Assembly (NCBI GenBank): GCA_900552095.1
Contig: URYM01000020.1
Location: 1 to 15,736, forward strand
Length of the DNA stretch: 15,736 nt
Direction of reading: 5' to 3'
Origin: an uncultured Blautia sp.
GTDB lineage: Bacteria > Bacillota > Clostridia > Lachnospirales > Lachnospiraceae
Of the stretch, positions 8,568 to 15,736 are shown piece by piece (within the stretch, counting starts at the first letter, position 1; each line of letters begins with the position of its first letter). The position numbers were made by a program, and so were the translations under genes. The notes beneath the pieces are model-generated. The model saw only the letters and a list, made by a program, of their open reading frames with translations, had not been told where the DNA came from and made no database searches.

Positions 8568-8573
8568 CCTCCT
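8568..8573 (-). promoter_or_regulatory. Ribosome binding site deciding the nptA start
   Basis: A full AGGAGG lies five bases before ATG 8562. It also falls inside the reading frame that would be opened by the upstream TTG, which argues against that TTG being the start. Confidence 0.85.
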
Positions 8574-8581
8574 GATTTACG

Positions 8582-8651
8582 ATTTTACACAAATTTATCC
8601 TATCTTAGCTATGTTAAATCCGTTGCCGGCTTTTTGTTAAATCTATGTAAA
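8582..8651 (-). promoter_or_regulatory. Candidate Pho box and promoter of the nptA-phoP-phoR operon
   Basis: Minus-strand hexamers TTTACA (8651-8646), TTAACA (8640-8635) and TTAACA (8617-8612) start 11 and then 23 bases apart, so they lie on roughly one face of the helix. The last two share the longer direct repeat GATTTAACA. Bacillus PhoP binds direct repeats of TT(A/T/C)ACA with about 5-base spacers, and the first pair has exactly a 5-base spacer. A -10-like TAAAAT is at 8587-8582, with no good -35 box 17 bases upstream of it (AGCTAA), as expected of an activator-dependent promoter. The first hexamer lies in the last codons of the hydrolase gene. Binding by this PhoP is inferred. Confidence 0.45.
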
Positions 8652-9578
8652 GTGGTGCTTTTTTTCCTGCAGCTGAATATACCGGAGCAGATCTTCGTAT
8701 ACTGTCTTTTTGCCCCGTTCATTCAAAATCTCATGGCGCATGCCGGAATAGAGCTTTGCCCTCACATTCCGGTACCCCGCCCTTCTCATCCGCTTCACTG
8801 CCCTGGCATATCTTGCCGGACCGCCGATGCAGGGATCCTCCGCTCCTCCCAGAAACAAAACGGGAAGATCCGGATTACTGCAGAGCCATCCCTTTTTACT
8901 GTAGACCGATTTCATAAGTTCAAAAAGCCCCAGGTAAGCATCGACTGTGAAAATGAACCCGCAGAGCGGAGATTCCCGATACGCTTCCTGCACCCGGGGA
9001 TCCGAACAGATCCAGGCACTTTTTCCCTCTCCCGGAAATTTCCGGTCAAAAGAACCAAAAGCCATCTTTTCCAGAAGCCTGCCTCTGGAACGCTCTCCCC
9101 GGAATCGCTTCTGCAGCTTTGCCAGACAGATTCCCAGATCCACTGCCGGATTCTTACTGGGGGATCCCACCACAACCAGCATATTTACATCGCCGTCATA
9201 GCATTTCACATAGCTGCGTACAACCAGTGAACCCATGCTGTGTCCGAGAAGGATCACCGGTTTTCCCGGCCACCTGGCTCTGATACAGCGGGTCAGCTGA
9301 TGTGCGTCTTCCACAAGCGCCTCCGCACCGCCGCTATAAAAATATCCCAGATCCTCCTCCCTGCATACGCTGGCTCCATGCCCCCGATGATCGTGAATCA
9401 GGGAGGCATACCCCTGTTCTGCCAGATATTCCATAAAAGGAAGATACCGTTCTTTGTACTCGCACATGCCATGACAGATCTGAACGACCCCCAGGGGTTC
9501 CCCCTCCGGTTCTGCCGTCAGCACATCCAGCAGAAGCTGATCTGTCTGAGAAATAATTTGAAAATTTTCCTTTTTCAT
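8643..9578 (-). CDS. Alpha/beta hydrolase, monoacylglycerol lipase/lysophospholipase-like
   Basis: A 311-residue serine hydrolase of the Hydrolase_4 (PldB/monoacylglycerol lipase) type, probably cleaving an ester of a lipid or other small substrate in the cytoplasm; no signal peptide is seen. The oxyanion region is QICHGMCEY (33-41), the HDHRGHG motif lies at 62-68, and the nucleophile elbow is GHSMG (112-116) with Ser114. Asp248 in GGAEDP and His282 in SGMRHEILNE complete the triad. All three catalytic residues are present and the length fits. The ATG start has AAGGA eight bases upstream. It begins 16 bases after the small DUF3784-like gene, so the two are likely co-transcribed. No clear terminator follows; its stop codon lies within the candidate Pho box, so read-through into nptA is possible. 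The true substrate cannot be read from sequence. Confidence 0.9.
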   Translation of the reverse strand: MKKENFQIISQTDQLLLDVLTAEPEGEPLGVVQICHGMCEYKERYLPFMEYLAEQGYASLIHDHRGHGASVCREEDLGYFYSGGAEALVEDAHQLTRCIRARWPGKPVILLGHSMGSLVVRSYVKCYDGDVNMLVVVGSPSKNPAVDLGICLAKLQKRFRGERSRGRLLEKMAFGSFDRKFPGEGKSAWICSDPRVQEAYRESPLCGFIFTVDAYLGLFELMKSVYSKKGWLCSNPDLPVLFLGGAEDPCIGGPARYARAVKRMRRAGYRNVRAKLYSGMRHEILNERGKKTVYEDLLRYIQLQEKKHHFT

Positions 9579-9594
9579 ACGTCAGTTCCTTTGT

Positions 9595-9900
9595 TTACTG
9601 AAAATTTTTCTTGTAGTATATGGAAAAAACTACCAGATCCAAAATAATAGCTGCAAGGTATACAATTCCTACCGGCTTCCATACTTCCTGCAGAAATGCC
9701 ATGGCCAGCTCTGCCGCCGCAAGGACCGCGCAGAAAAAACCGCAGCTGCGTTCCAGCTTTTTCTGTTCCCCGTCTTTCCTCCTCTTATAATTGTTCCCCG
9801 AGAAGAGACGGAGGATTCCTTCCCCCTTTCCTATAAAAAATGCAATGGTCAGCACCAGTAAAATGGCGCTTAACACCAGGTCAAATTCTTTCCCCAGCAT
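9595..9900 (-). CDS. Small membrane protein resembling DUF3784
   Basis: A 101-residue protein with three predicted membrane helices at about 6-24, 52-70 and 77-96. Between the first two is a short, strongly charged loop (NNYKRRKDGEQKKLER). This layout and the GKGEGILRLFSGNN segment after the first helix resemble DUF3784 proteins, small membrane proteins of unknown function common in Clostridia; the match is from memory, not a search. The start at ATG 9900 has GGGAGG ten bases upstream, a slightly long spacing. The in-frame TTG at 9918 overlaps that ribosome site and is rejected. It is the first gene after the hairpin at 9946-9971 and is followed 16 bases later by the hydrolase. No function is proposed. 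Confidence 0.72.
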   Translation of the reverse strand: MLGKEFDLVLSAILLVLTIAFFIGKGEGILRLFSGNNYKRRKDGEQKKLERSCGFFCAVLAAAELAMAFLQEVWKPVGIVYLAAIILDLVVFSIYYKKNFQ

Positions 9901-9910
9901 AGGCGCATTT

Positions 9911-9916
9911 CCTCCC
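9911..9916 (-). promoter_or_regulatory. Ribosome binding site deciding the DUF3784-like start
   Basis: GGGAGG lies ten bases before ATG 9900. It falls within the codons that a TTG start at 9918 would translate, so the later ATG is preferred. Confidence 0.65.
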
Positions 9917-9936
9917 AATCTTTTTTCTTTTATGAT

Positions 9937-9971
9937 AACACAAAAGCGGTCTCTGCAAAAGCAAAAACCGC
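9937..9971 (-). terminator. Terminator-like hairpin after the thioesterase gene
   Basis: On the minus strand GCGGTTTTTGC (9971-9961) pairs with GCAGAGACCGC (9956-9946) over 11 positions, two of them G-U, around a TTTT loop. The tract TTTTGTGTT follows, so the T run is interrupted. It starts six bases after the thioesterase stop codon. A weak promoter-like pair, TTTGCA (9959-9954) and TATCAT (9937-9932) with a 16-base spacer, overlaps it and could serve the next two genes. Confidence 0.7.
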
Positions 9972-9977
9972 ATAAAC

Positions 9978-10406
9978 TTACTTTTCTTCCCTTTCTTCGC
10001 CCGCTTTCGCCTCAAGCAGGCTGTGGATTTCGGGGAGTTCTCTTTTCAAAGCCACAATTTTTCCGGCCCGATCCACGAAACAATGGCTGCTTGCTCCCGT
10101 AAAACGCAGCTCCCCGCTCTCCCTGTCCGTAATCCTGTAAGAAAATTCCAGCTTCACACCATTATATTTCTCCATTTTCACTTCTATCCGCACCGTCTCT
10201 CCAAAGCGGACCATAGACCGGTAGCGTCCCTCCACCGTGACCACCGGGCTTACGATCCCCCGCTCTTCCAGACCGCGGTAAGAGATCCCCAGCTGCTCCA
10301 GATAATCAATCCGGGCCGATTCCAGCCAGCGGATATAGTTTGAGTGATGGATAATCCCCATCTGATCCGTTTCATAGTACTGGGCTTTATACTCGTATGG
10401 ATGCAT
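9978..10406 (-). CDS. YbgC/4HBT-family acyl-CoA thioesterase
   Basis: A 142-residue hot-dog-fold enzyme, normal length for the 4-hydroxybenzoyl-CoA thioesterase/YbgC group, which hydrolyses acyl-CoA thioesters in the cytoplasm and usually works as a tetramer. The family signature YYETDQMGIIHHSNYIRWLE is at residues 10-29, with catalytic Asp14 and the conserved His21 and Tyr24. The rest is the expected beta-sheet pattern (VRIEVKMEKYNGVKLEFSY). The ATG start is preceded by AAGGAGAGG. It begins 17 bases after the antiporter gene and is followed at once by a terminator-like hairpin, making it the last gene of that unit. In Proteobacteria ybgC sits with tol-pal genes; nothing of that kind is here. 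The chain length of its substrate is unknown. Confidence 0.92.
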   Translation of the reverse strand: MHPYEYKAQYYETDQMGIIHHSNYIRWLESARIDYLEQLGISYRGLEERGIVSPVVTVEGRYRSMVRFGETVRIEVKMEKYNGVKLEFSYRITDRESGELRFTGASSHCFVDRAGKIVALKRELPEIHSLLEAKAGEEREEK

Positions 10407-10423
10407 CTCTTTTCCTCTCCTTT

Positions 10424-11599
10424 TCAGGCTGCCGCCCCTGCCTCTTTACTGTAAAGGATTTTAAGAAGAATAGGCGTCAGCACAGACGATACAATAATCA
10501 AAATAATCACACTGGTAAAAAACTGGGAACCTATCATTCCCACCGACAGGCCTTTCTGCGCCACGATCAGCGCCACCTCGCCTCTCGTCATCATCCCTAC
10601 ACCGATTTTCACGCAATCCGCCCTGTCAAACCGGCACAGTCTGGCCACCAGACCACAGCCGATCACCTTTCCCAGAAGTCCTACCGCCACAAAAGCGGCG
10701 GTGAACAGCAGCACAGAACCGGACGAAAGATCGATGGTGGTCTTAAGCCCTATACTGGCAAAAAAGACCGGACCAAAGAGCAGATAGGAACTGGTATCCA
10801 TCTTTGTCGCTATGTAATCCGAATCCTGCAGGCTGCAGAGCACGATTCCTGCCAGGTACGCTCCTGTAATATCTGCAATCCCAAAATATTTTTCTGCCGC
10901 ATAGGCCATAAACATGCAGAGCGCCAGCCCCATAATGGGAATCCTCCGGGTATGGGGATACCAGGCATCAAATTTCTTAAATACCCAGTAAATCAACGTT
11001 CCCACTACGATAGCGAACACAAAGAAAAGGCCGGTGCTCACAAGCACCTGAGCCGGATTGGAATCCGGATTTTTAAAGCCGATCACCACCGTCAGCACGA
11101 TAATTCCAATCACATCGTCAATGATCGCGGCACTTAAGATCGTCGTCCCCACGTACCCTTTCAGATGTCCCAGCTCTTTCAGAGTCTGCACCGTGATGCT
11201 CACAGACGTGGCCGTAAGAATCACACCGATAAAAACAGCCTCATAAAATTTTGCACTTCCCAGCGGCGAAAATCCGTAGAAAACCATATAAAGCAGCGTC
11301 CCCGCCGCCAGAGGCACCGCTACTCCGGCACAGGCAATGGCAAAGGCTACCGGACCAGACTTTTTCAAATCCTCCAGATTTGTCTCCAGCCCCGCGGAAA
11401 ACATCAGAAGAACCACACCGATCTCCGCCATCTGCGCTAAAAAGTCAGACTGATTCACCCATCCCAGCACACTGGGGCCAATGAGCAGTCCCGCCACAAT
11501 CTCTCCCACCACCTGCGGCGCCTTCAGCCTGCGGGCCAGAATCCCTCCAAATTTTGCCGTCACAAGAATAATCGCGAGATCTTTAAACCTTTCGTACAT
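10424..11599 (-). CDS. CPA2-family cation/proton antiporter
   Basis: An integral membrane protein of 391 residues with about 12-13 hydrophobic segments, of the monovalent cation:proton antiporter-2 family (NapA/KefB-like). It probably exchanges Na+ or K+ for H+ in pH and ion balance. The ion-binding pair is Asp161-Asp162 in AAIIDDVIGI; two acidic residues here match the electrogenic NapA type. Lys311 in GKVIGCG and the GMMTRGEVALIVAQKG segment (about 335-350) are also typical. The protein ends soon after the membrane part, so there is no TrkA-N/RCK domain of the Kef kind. The ATG at 11599 has GGGAGG eight bases upstream; the upstream ATG at 11617 overlaps this site and is rejected. It follows a hairpin-rich spacer and precedes the thioesterase by 17 bases. 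Confidence 0.92.
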   Translation of the reverse strand: MYERFKDLAIILVTAKFGGILARRLKAPQVVGEIVAGLLIGPSVLGWVNQSDFLAQMAEIGVVLLMFSAGLETNLEDLKKSGPVAFAIACAGVAVPLAAGTLLYMVFYGFSPLGSAKFYEAVFIGVILTATSVSITVQTLKELGHLKGYVGTTILSAAIIDDVIGIIVLTVVIGFKNPDSNPAQVLVSTGLFFVFAIVVGTLIYWVFKKFDAWYPHTRRIPIMGLALCMFMAYAAEKYFGIADITGAYLAGIVLCSLQDSDYIATKMDTSSYLLFGPVFFASIGLKTTIDLSSGSVLLFTAAFVAVGLLGKVIGCGLVARLCRFDRADCVKIGVGMMTRGEVALIVAQKGLSVGMIGSQFFTSVIILIIVSSVLTPILLKILYSKEAGAAA

Positions 11600-11607
11600 A
11601 ACAATTT

Positions 11608-11613
11608 CCTCCC
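11608..11613 (-). promoter_or_regulatory. Ribosome binding site deciding the antiporter start
   Basis: GGGAGG lies eight bases before ATG 11599. The alternative ATG at 11617 would place this site inside the coding region. Confidence 0.8.
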
Positions 11614-11638
11614 TCATTTAAACTGTTATTACCAGAAA

Positions 11639-11700
11639 GCGGCTGCCGTGCCGCACATATGTACAGATACATCTGTCTTCTTTATGCACGGTCGGCAGCC
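11639..11700 (-). repeat. Inverted repeats between ldhA and the antiporter gene
   Basis: GGCTGCCG (11641-11648) and CGGCAGCC (11693-11700) form a long-range inverted repeat that can extend by TGC/GCA past a four-base bulge. Inside lie ACAGAT/ATCTGT (11663-11676, two-base centre). A competing local stem, GCGGC/GCCGC (11639-11654, six-base loop), reuses the antiporter-side arm; on the minus strand it is followed by TTTCT. The two folds exclude each other. The T run is too poor for a confident terminator call. The remainder of this roughly 140-base spacer shows no clear promoter or gene. Confidence 0.55.
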
Positions 11701-11738
11701 TGTTTCTTTGCTATACGGGATACGATATTCTCTTTTTT

Positions 11739-12725
11739 CTACGCCAGTTTGTTCGGTGTATCTGCGCCGGACTCAAAGGCTTCTGCATTTTCATACGTTG
11801 TTCTGCTGATCGCCTCCAGCGCCTCCATCGTGAAGAAGGCCTGATGGGAAGTGATCACCACATTGGGGAAGGACAGAAGCCTTGCCGTAGTAGAATGCTC
11901 CAGAATATCATCGGAACGGTCCTCAAATACATTGGCATTCTCTTCCTCATACACATCCAACCCCACTGCAAAGAATTTGTGAGCGCGGATTCCTTCAATC
12001 AGATCGTCTGTTTTTACCAGTCCTCCGCGGGAGGTATTTACCAAAATCACTCCGTCTTTCATCTTCTCGATCGTGGGACGGCTGATCAGATGATAATTCT
12101 CATCTGTCATGGGGCAGTGCAGAGAAATCAGGTCGCTCTGCGCCAGCAGCTCATCCATGGTCACATATTCCACAAAATCAAGGGACGGATTCTGATAAAC
12201 ATCATACGCGATTACTTTCATTCCGAACCCGTGGCAGATTCTGGCCATTGCCGCTCCGATCTTGCCGGTACCGATGATGCCCGCCGTCTTCTGATAGAAA
12301 TTAATCCCCAGAAGTCCGCTCAAACTGAAATCATTTTCTCTTACCTTCATATATGCTTTGTGCATACGCCGGTTTGCGATAAGCGCCAGCGCCATAGCAT
12401 GCTCTGCCACTGCTTCGGGAGAATATCCGGGCACCCGGTAAACCTGAATCCCGCACTCCCTGGCCTTATCCAGATCTACGTTGTTAAATCCGGCACACCG
12501 CATCAGAATCAGCTTCACGCCGGCTTCCCTCAGATTTTCAATCGTCTCTGTTCCCACATCTGCATTGACAAAAGCGCACACCGCATCAAATCCTTTTGCC
12601 AGCTTTGCTGTTCTCGGCTCCAGATTTGTCTTCAGATATTCCATCTCAATCCCCGGATAATCGCCGGCCATCATATTGAATGCCATCTTGTCGTAATCCT
12701 TGGTGTCATAAAATAAAACTTTCAT
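11739..12725 (-). CDS. ldhA: D-lactate dehydrogenase-type 2-hydroxyacid dehydrogenase
   Basis: A cytoplasmic NAD-dependent D-2-hydroxyacid dehydrogenase of 328 residues, most like D-lactate dehydrogenase, reducing pyruvate to D-lactate and regenerating NAD+ in fermentation. The nucleotide-binding motif is GTGKIG (152-157), with Asp175 at the end of the next strand (VIAYD), as in NAD-preferring enzymes. The catalytic residues are Arg233 (NTSRGG), Glu262 (DVYEEE) and His294 (TSHQAF). Their spacing of 29 and 32 residues equals that of the Lactobacillus bulgaricus enzyme. Tyr101 in VPGYSPEAVAEH also fits. The ATG start has AGGAGG six bases upstream. It lies 18 bases after alaX and is probably co-transcribed with it. 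Related 2-hydroxyisocaproate dehydrogenases share these motifs, so the substrate is likely but not certain. Confidence 0.93.
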   Translation of the reverse strand: MKVLFYDTKDYDKMAFNMMAGDYPGIEMEYLKTNLEPRTAKLAKGFDAVCAFVNADVGTETIENLREAGVKLILMRCAGFNNVDLDKARECGIQVYRVPGYSPEAVAEHAMALALIANRRMHKAYMKVRENDFSLSGLLGINFYQKTAGIIGTGKIGAAMARICHGFGMKVIAYDVYQNPSLDFVEYVTMDELLAQSDLISLHCPMTDENYHLISRPTIEKMKDGVILVNTSRGGLVKTDDLIEGIRAHKFFAVGLDVYEEENANVFEDRSDDILEHSTTARLLSFPNVVITSHQAFFTMEALEAISRTTYENAEAFESGADTPNKLA

Positions 12726-12743
12726 GCTCTTCCTCCTGTTTCT

Positions 12744-13922
12744 TTATTCTGCGGTGTTTTCCTGTTCTATGGAAGAAAAGACCCTTTCAATTTCTTCCCT
12801 TCTGCCTGTTATCTGTCCCTGGATCATGTCCGCCTTTCCTCCGCCTCTGCACGTGAACCGCTGTTTCAGGGTCTCCCCCATCTTTCGGGAATCCAGCGTT
12901 CTGCTCACGATCAGATAGCGATAGCCGGCGTCCTCATTTCCCACAAAGATACCGCAGTAGCCCGGATGTTTTTCCTGCATGGCGTTCACCGCTTTCCGCA
13001 TGACAGGCACATCCAGCTGGGAAACAAACAGACAGACATTTTTCTGCTCCTGTGGCAGGTGCAAGATCTGATCCATCATCCGCTCTGTCTGCAGCTCAAT
13101 CACCCGGTACTTTGCTTCCCGGCACTCATTCTGCAGATGGGCCACTCCTTCCGCCACTGTCTCCGGTCTGACGGAAAGCATACCTGAAATGCCTGAAATC
13201 TGGCGCTGGTCGCGGCACACTGCCGCAAGCGCCCGATCGCCGCACAGAATATGGATCCTGACTCCGCCCTTATACTTCTGCCACCCTGTAACTTTGATCA
13301 AACCAATCTCTCCGGTGTTGTTCACATGAGGCGCACAGCAGGCACAGACATCCACATCTTCAATCGTTACGATCCGGACCTGATCTTCAATGTCGATTTT
13401 ACTCCGATATTCCAGTTTTTGCAAGATTTTCTCATCCGGGTAGGAAACTTCCACCCTGTGATTTGCCCAGACCGCCTCGTTGGCCCGTTCCTCCAGCCAC
13501 CGGATCTGCTCTTCCTCAAGAAGCCTGTCAAAATCCAGGGTCACATCCTGACTTCCCAAATGAAATCCCACATTGTTTACTCCAAAGGTTCTGTGTGCAA
13601 TCCCCGAAACAATGTGTTCCCCGGTATGCTGCTGCATATTGGAAAATCTCTGTTTCCAGCAAATCCTTCCCTTTACTGTCTGCCCTTCCTCCAGCGGGCT
13701 GTCACAGATATGACAGATGATGCCATCCCTGATCTGCACATCCAGAACGCCGGCTTCTCCCAGCCGTCCCTGATCTGCGCCCTGTCCTCCTCCTTCCGGA
13801 AAAAATGCTGTCTGATCCAGCACAATGTTCCAGTGTTCTCCATCTCTGACGCAGCGCTCCACGCTTGCCTCAAACTCTTTTCTATAACTGTCTCTCTCAT
13901 AAAGTTTTTTTGTCGCTTCCAT
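12744..13922 (-). CDS. alaX: Long-form AlaX alanyl-tRNA editing protein
   Basis: A free-standing trans-editing protein related to the editing domain of alanyl-tRNA synthetase; it removes Ser or Gly wrongly attached to tRNA-Ala. The N-terminal part has FFPEGGGQGADQG (40-52). The zinc/catalytic site is HTGEH (His99, His103) plus Cys195 and His199 in CCAPHVNNTGEIG. At 392 residues it is the long type, with a coiled segment (about 255-290) and a C-terminal DHHA1-like domain carrying GGGKADMIQGQ (360-370). There is no aminoacylation domain, so it is not a broken alaS. The ATG start has AAGGAG six bases upstream. It starts 27 bases after uvrB and is followed 18 bases later by ldhA. Specificity for Ser versus Gly is not readable here. 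Confidence 0.93.
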   Translation of the reverse strand: MEATKKLYERDSYRKEFEASVERCVRDGEHWNIVLDQTAFFPEGGGQGADQGRLGEAGVLDVQIRDGIICHICDSPLEEGQTVKGRICWKQRFSNMQQHTGEHIVSGIAHRTFGVNNVGFHLGSQDVTLDFDRLLEEEQIRWLEERANEAVWANHRVEVSYPDEKILQKLEYRSKIDIEDQVRIVTIEDVDVCACCAPHVNNTGEIGLIKVTGWQKYKGGVRIHILCGDRALAAVCRDQRQISGISGMLSVRPETVAEGVAHLQNECREAKYRVIELQTERMMDQILHLPQEQKNVCLFVSQLDVPVMRKAVNAMQEKHPGYCGIFVGNEDAGYRYLIVSRTLDSRKMGETLKQRFTCRGGGKADMIQGQITGRREEIERVFSSIEQENTAE

Positions 13923-13949
13923 TTCCCGCTCCTTTTATCCTGCCCCGAA

Positions 13950-15736
13950 TCACTGCAGTTCATCCAGATTCTTCTTCAGCTCAATCATTTTATCTCTCAA
14001 TTCAGCTGCCTGTTCAAAATTCAGATCCGCCGCCGCCTTCTTCATCTGTTTCTGCATCTGGCCGATCAGCTTTTCCAGCTCTTCCTTCGTCATAGACTCC
14101 GGATCCTTTTCCAGCTGTTTTTCTGTTCTGGCTACCTCTTTTGAAATGCTGATCAGGTCGCGGACTGCCTTCTGGATCGTTCGCGGTGTGATTCCGTGTT
14201 CTTCATTATATGCTTCCTGGATGGCCCGTCGCCTTTCGGTTTCCTCCACCGCTGTTTTCATGGAATCCGTCCAGTTATCCGCATACATGATCACATGTCC
14301 CTCTGCATTTCGGGCTGCCCGGCCAATCGTCTGGATCAGGGACGTCTCTGAACGGAGGAATCCTTCTTTGTCCGCATCCAGGATTGCCACCAGAGTGATC
14401 TCCGGAATATCCAGTCCCTCCCGGAGAAGATTGATTCCCACCAGCACATCGAACACATCCAGACGCATATCCCGGATGATTTCTGTCCGCTCCAGCGTAT
14501 CAATATCTGAGTGCAGATAACGGACCCGGATTCCCAGATCTTTCATATATTCCGTCAGATCCTCCGCCATTCTCTTGGTCAGCGTTGTGATCAGCACCTT
14601 ATGGTGATTCTCCACTTCTTTATTCACCTCACCTACCAGATCGTCAATCTGTCCCTCCACAGGGCGCACCTCCACCCTGGGATCCAGAAGACCGGTAGGC
14701 CTTATGATCTGTTCTGCCCGAAGAAGTTCATGCTCCGCCTCATACTCTCCCGGGGTGGCGGATACAAACATCACCTGATCGATGTGTTCTTCAAATTCTT
14801 CAAAATTCAGAGGTCTGTTATCCTTTGCAGAGGGCAGACGAAACCCGTAATCTACCAGGGTGGTCTTTCTGGACTGGTCTCCCGCATACATTCCCCGAAT
14901 CTGGGGCACTGTCTTATGCGACTCGTCAATGATCATAAGGAAATCATCCCCGAAGTAATCCAGAAGCGTATACGGCGGCTGTCCCGGCTCAAGACCGGAC
15001 AGATGCCGGGAATAATTTTCAATTCCGGAGCAGAATCCCGTCTCCTTCATCATCTCCACATCAAAGTTGGTCCGCTCTGCAATCCTCTGTGCCTCAATGA
15101 GCTTGTCCTCCCCTTTGAAATATCTGACCTGTTCTTCCATCTCTTCCTCAATGGCTTCCGCTGCCTTCAGGATCTGTTCCATGGGCACAACATAGTGGGA
15201 AGCCGGAAATACTGCTGCATGATTCAACTCACATTTGATTTCTCCAGTCAGCACATCAATCTGGGTAATCCGGTCAATCTCATCCCCGAAAAACTCCACG
15301 CGAATCGCCAGTTCGCTCTCATTTGCCGGGAAAATCTCCACCACATCCCCTCTCACCCGAAAGGTTCCCCGATGAAAATCCATATCATTTCTGTCATACT
15401 GGATATCCACCAGCCTTCTGATCAGTTCATCCCTGTCTCTCTCCTGCCCCGGCCGCAGAGAAATAATCATATCCATATAATCTTTGGGCGACCCCAGACC
15501 ATAGATGCAGGAAACACTGGAGATTACGATCACATCCCGCCGCTCACTCAGAGAAGAAGTGGCCGACAGACGCAGCTTGTCAATTTCCTCATTAATCGCT
15601 GAATCCTTGGCAATGTACGTGTCTGTAGATGGAACATAAGCCTCCGGCTGGTAATAATCATAGTAGGAGACAAAGTATTCGACTGCGTTGTTGGGGAAGA
15701 ATTCTTTGAATTCCCCATATAACTGGGCAGCCAGAG
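13950..15736 (-). CDS. uvrB: UvrB, excinuclease ABC subunit B (5' end outside window)
   Basis: The damage-verification helicase-like subunit of UvrABC nucleotide excision repair. The frame is open from the right edge ([20 protein letters not shown]) to TGA at 13950, giving 594 visible residues. The DNA-inserting beta-hairpin region [12 protein letters not shown] (visible 24-35), DESH (270-273), SATPGEYE (325-332), the [11 protein letters not shown] helicase motif VI and the C-terminal UVR domain that contacts UvrC (about 557-594, ending LDELQ) are all present. DESH is near residue 338 in well-studied UvrB proteins, so about 68 residues including Walker A are missing, only because the window ends. 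A GTG at 15533 is an internal codon, not the start. alaX follows after 27 bases. uvrA is often nearby in Bacillota but is not in the window. Confidence 0.98.
   Translation of the reverse strand, partial: LAAQLYGEFKEFFPNNAVEYFVSYYDYYQPEAYVPSTDTYIAKDSAINEEIDKLRLSATSSLSERRDVIVISSVSCIYGLGSPKDYMDMIISLRPGQERDRDELIRRLVDIQYDRNDMDFHRGTFRVRGDVVEIFPANESELAIRVEFFGDEIDRITQIDVLTGEIKCELNHAAVFPASHYVVPMEQILKAAEAIEEEMEEQVRYFKGEDKLIEAQRIAERTNFDVEMMKETGFCSGIENYSRHLSGLEPGQPPYTLLDYFGDDFLMIIDESHKTVPQIRGMYAGDQSRKTTLVDYGFRLPSAKDNRPLNFEEFEEHIDQVMFVSATPGEYEAEHELLRAEQIIRPTGLLDPRVEVRPVEGQIDDLVGEVNKEVENHHKVLITTLTKRMAEDLTEYMKDLGIRVRYLHSDIDTLERTEIIRDMRLDVFDVLVGINLLREGLDIPEITLVAILDADKEGFLRSETSLIQTIGRAARNAEGHVIMYADNWTDSMKTAVEETERRRAIQEAYNEEHGITPRTIQKAVRDLISISKEVARTEKQLEKDPESMTKEELEKLIGQMQKQMKKAAADLNFEQAAELRDKMIELKKNLDELQ

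Noticed and set aside
8563..8592. TTG at 8592 as an upstream start for nptA
   Set aside because: The added ten codons include the AGGAGG ribosome site of ATG 8562, and no ribosome site precedes the TTG.
8612..8642. The GATTTAACA repeats as ends of a small mobile element
   Set aside because: They are only 9 bases long, about 23 bases apart in direct orientation and enclose nothing; a regulator-binding site explains them better.
12744..13922. A truncated alanyl-tRNA synthetase (pseudogene)
   Set aside because: The protein starts with its own ribosome site and the standard AlaX N-terminus, and keeps all editing-site residues and the DHHA1-like domain. Its length fits long-form AlaX, so it is an intact separate gene.
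13950..15533. GTG at 15533 as the start of uvrB
   Set aside because: Conserved UvrB sequence continues upstream in the same frame to the window edge, so this is an internal valine codon.
14511..15602. A long plus-strand open frame (363 codons) opposite uvrB
   Set aside because: It lies antisense to a clearly conserved uvrB, its translation is rich in His, Ile, Pro and Arg with no recognisable domain, and no other gene in the window is on this strand. It is a codon-bias shadow.
1..15736. A hidden mobile element, defence system, biosynthetic cluster or CRISPR array
   Set aside because: No transposase, integrase, restriction or toxin genes, long direct repeats or regular spacer arrays were found. 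All genes are on one strand and belong to common housekeeping or transport families.

Overview
The window reads as an ordinary, densely packed stretch of chromosome from an anaerobic Bacillota bacterium, most likely a Lachnospiraceae-type Clostridium relative. The grounds are strong GGAGG-type ribosome sites, PhoPR and UvrB proteins of Gram-positive type, a clostridial-style Na/Pi transporter with a PhoU domain, and balanced base composition; this is judgement from protein character, not a database match. All eleven genes that can be supported lie on the minus strand, so transcription runs from high to low coordinates. No tRNA, rRNA, insertion sequence, prophage gene or CRISPR array was seen. 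No gene-free stretch reaches 300 bases: the longest are about 160 bases (4265-4426) and about 140 bases (11600-11738), and both are annotated.

In transcription order, the right part (15736 to 11739) holds uvrB (5' end outside the window), a long-form AlaX alanyl-tRNA editing protein, and a D-lactate-dehydrogenase-type 2-hydroxyacid dehydrogenase. They are separated by 18-27 bases and are probably co-transcribed. A hairpin-rich intergenic region follows, then a CPA2-type cation/proton antiporter and a YbgC-type thioesterase, ended by a terminator-like hairpin. Next come a small DUF3784-like membrane protein and an alpha/beta hydrolase resembling monoacylglycerol lipases.

The central part (8651 to 4364) looks like a phosphate-response unit: a Na/Pi cotransporter with a C-terminal PhoU-like domain, an OmpR/PhoB-family response regulator and a PhoR-like sensor kinase. 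The regulator and kinase overlap by 4 bases, and a strong terminator lies at the kinase stop codon. Upstream of the transporter, three TTWACA hexamers with helical-turn spacing resemble a Bacillus-type Pho box, suggesting that PhoP controls its own operon.

The left part (4338 to 1) has its own promoter, with a perfect 12-bp palindrome in the -35/-10 spacer. It drives malQ (4-alpha-glucanotransferase) and then, 27 bases on, two ABC exporter subunits whose genes overlap by 4 bases (GTGA). The first subunit has a degenerate ATPase site, so the pair is very likely a heterodimeric exporter of the TM287/288 or BmrCD kind; the second runs off the left edge before its ATPase domain.

No undescribed multi-gene system was found. 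The points most worth checking are the putative Pho box, the PhoU-fused transporter tied to PhoPR, the palindromic malQ promoter, the alternative hairpins before the antiporter gene, and the asymmetric ABC exporter.
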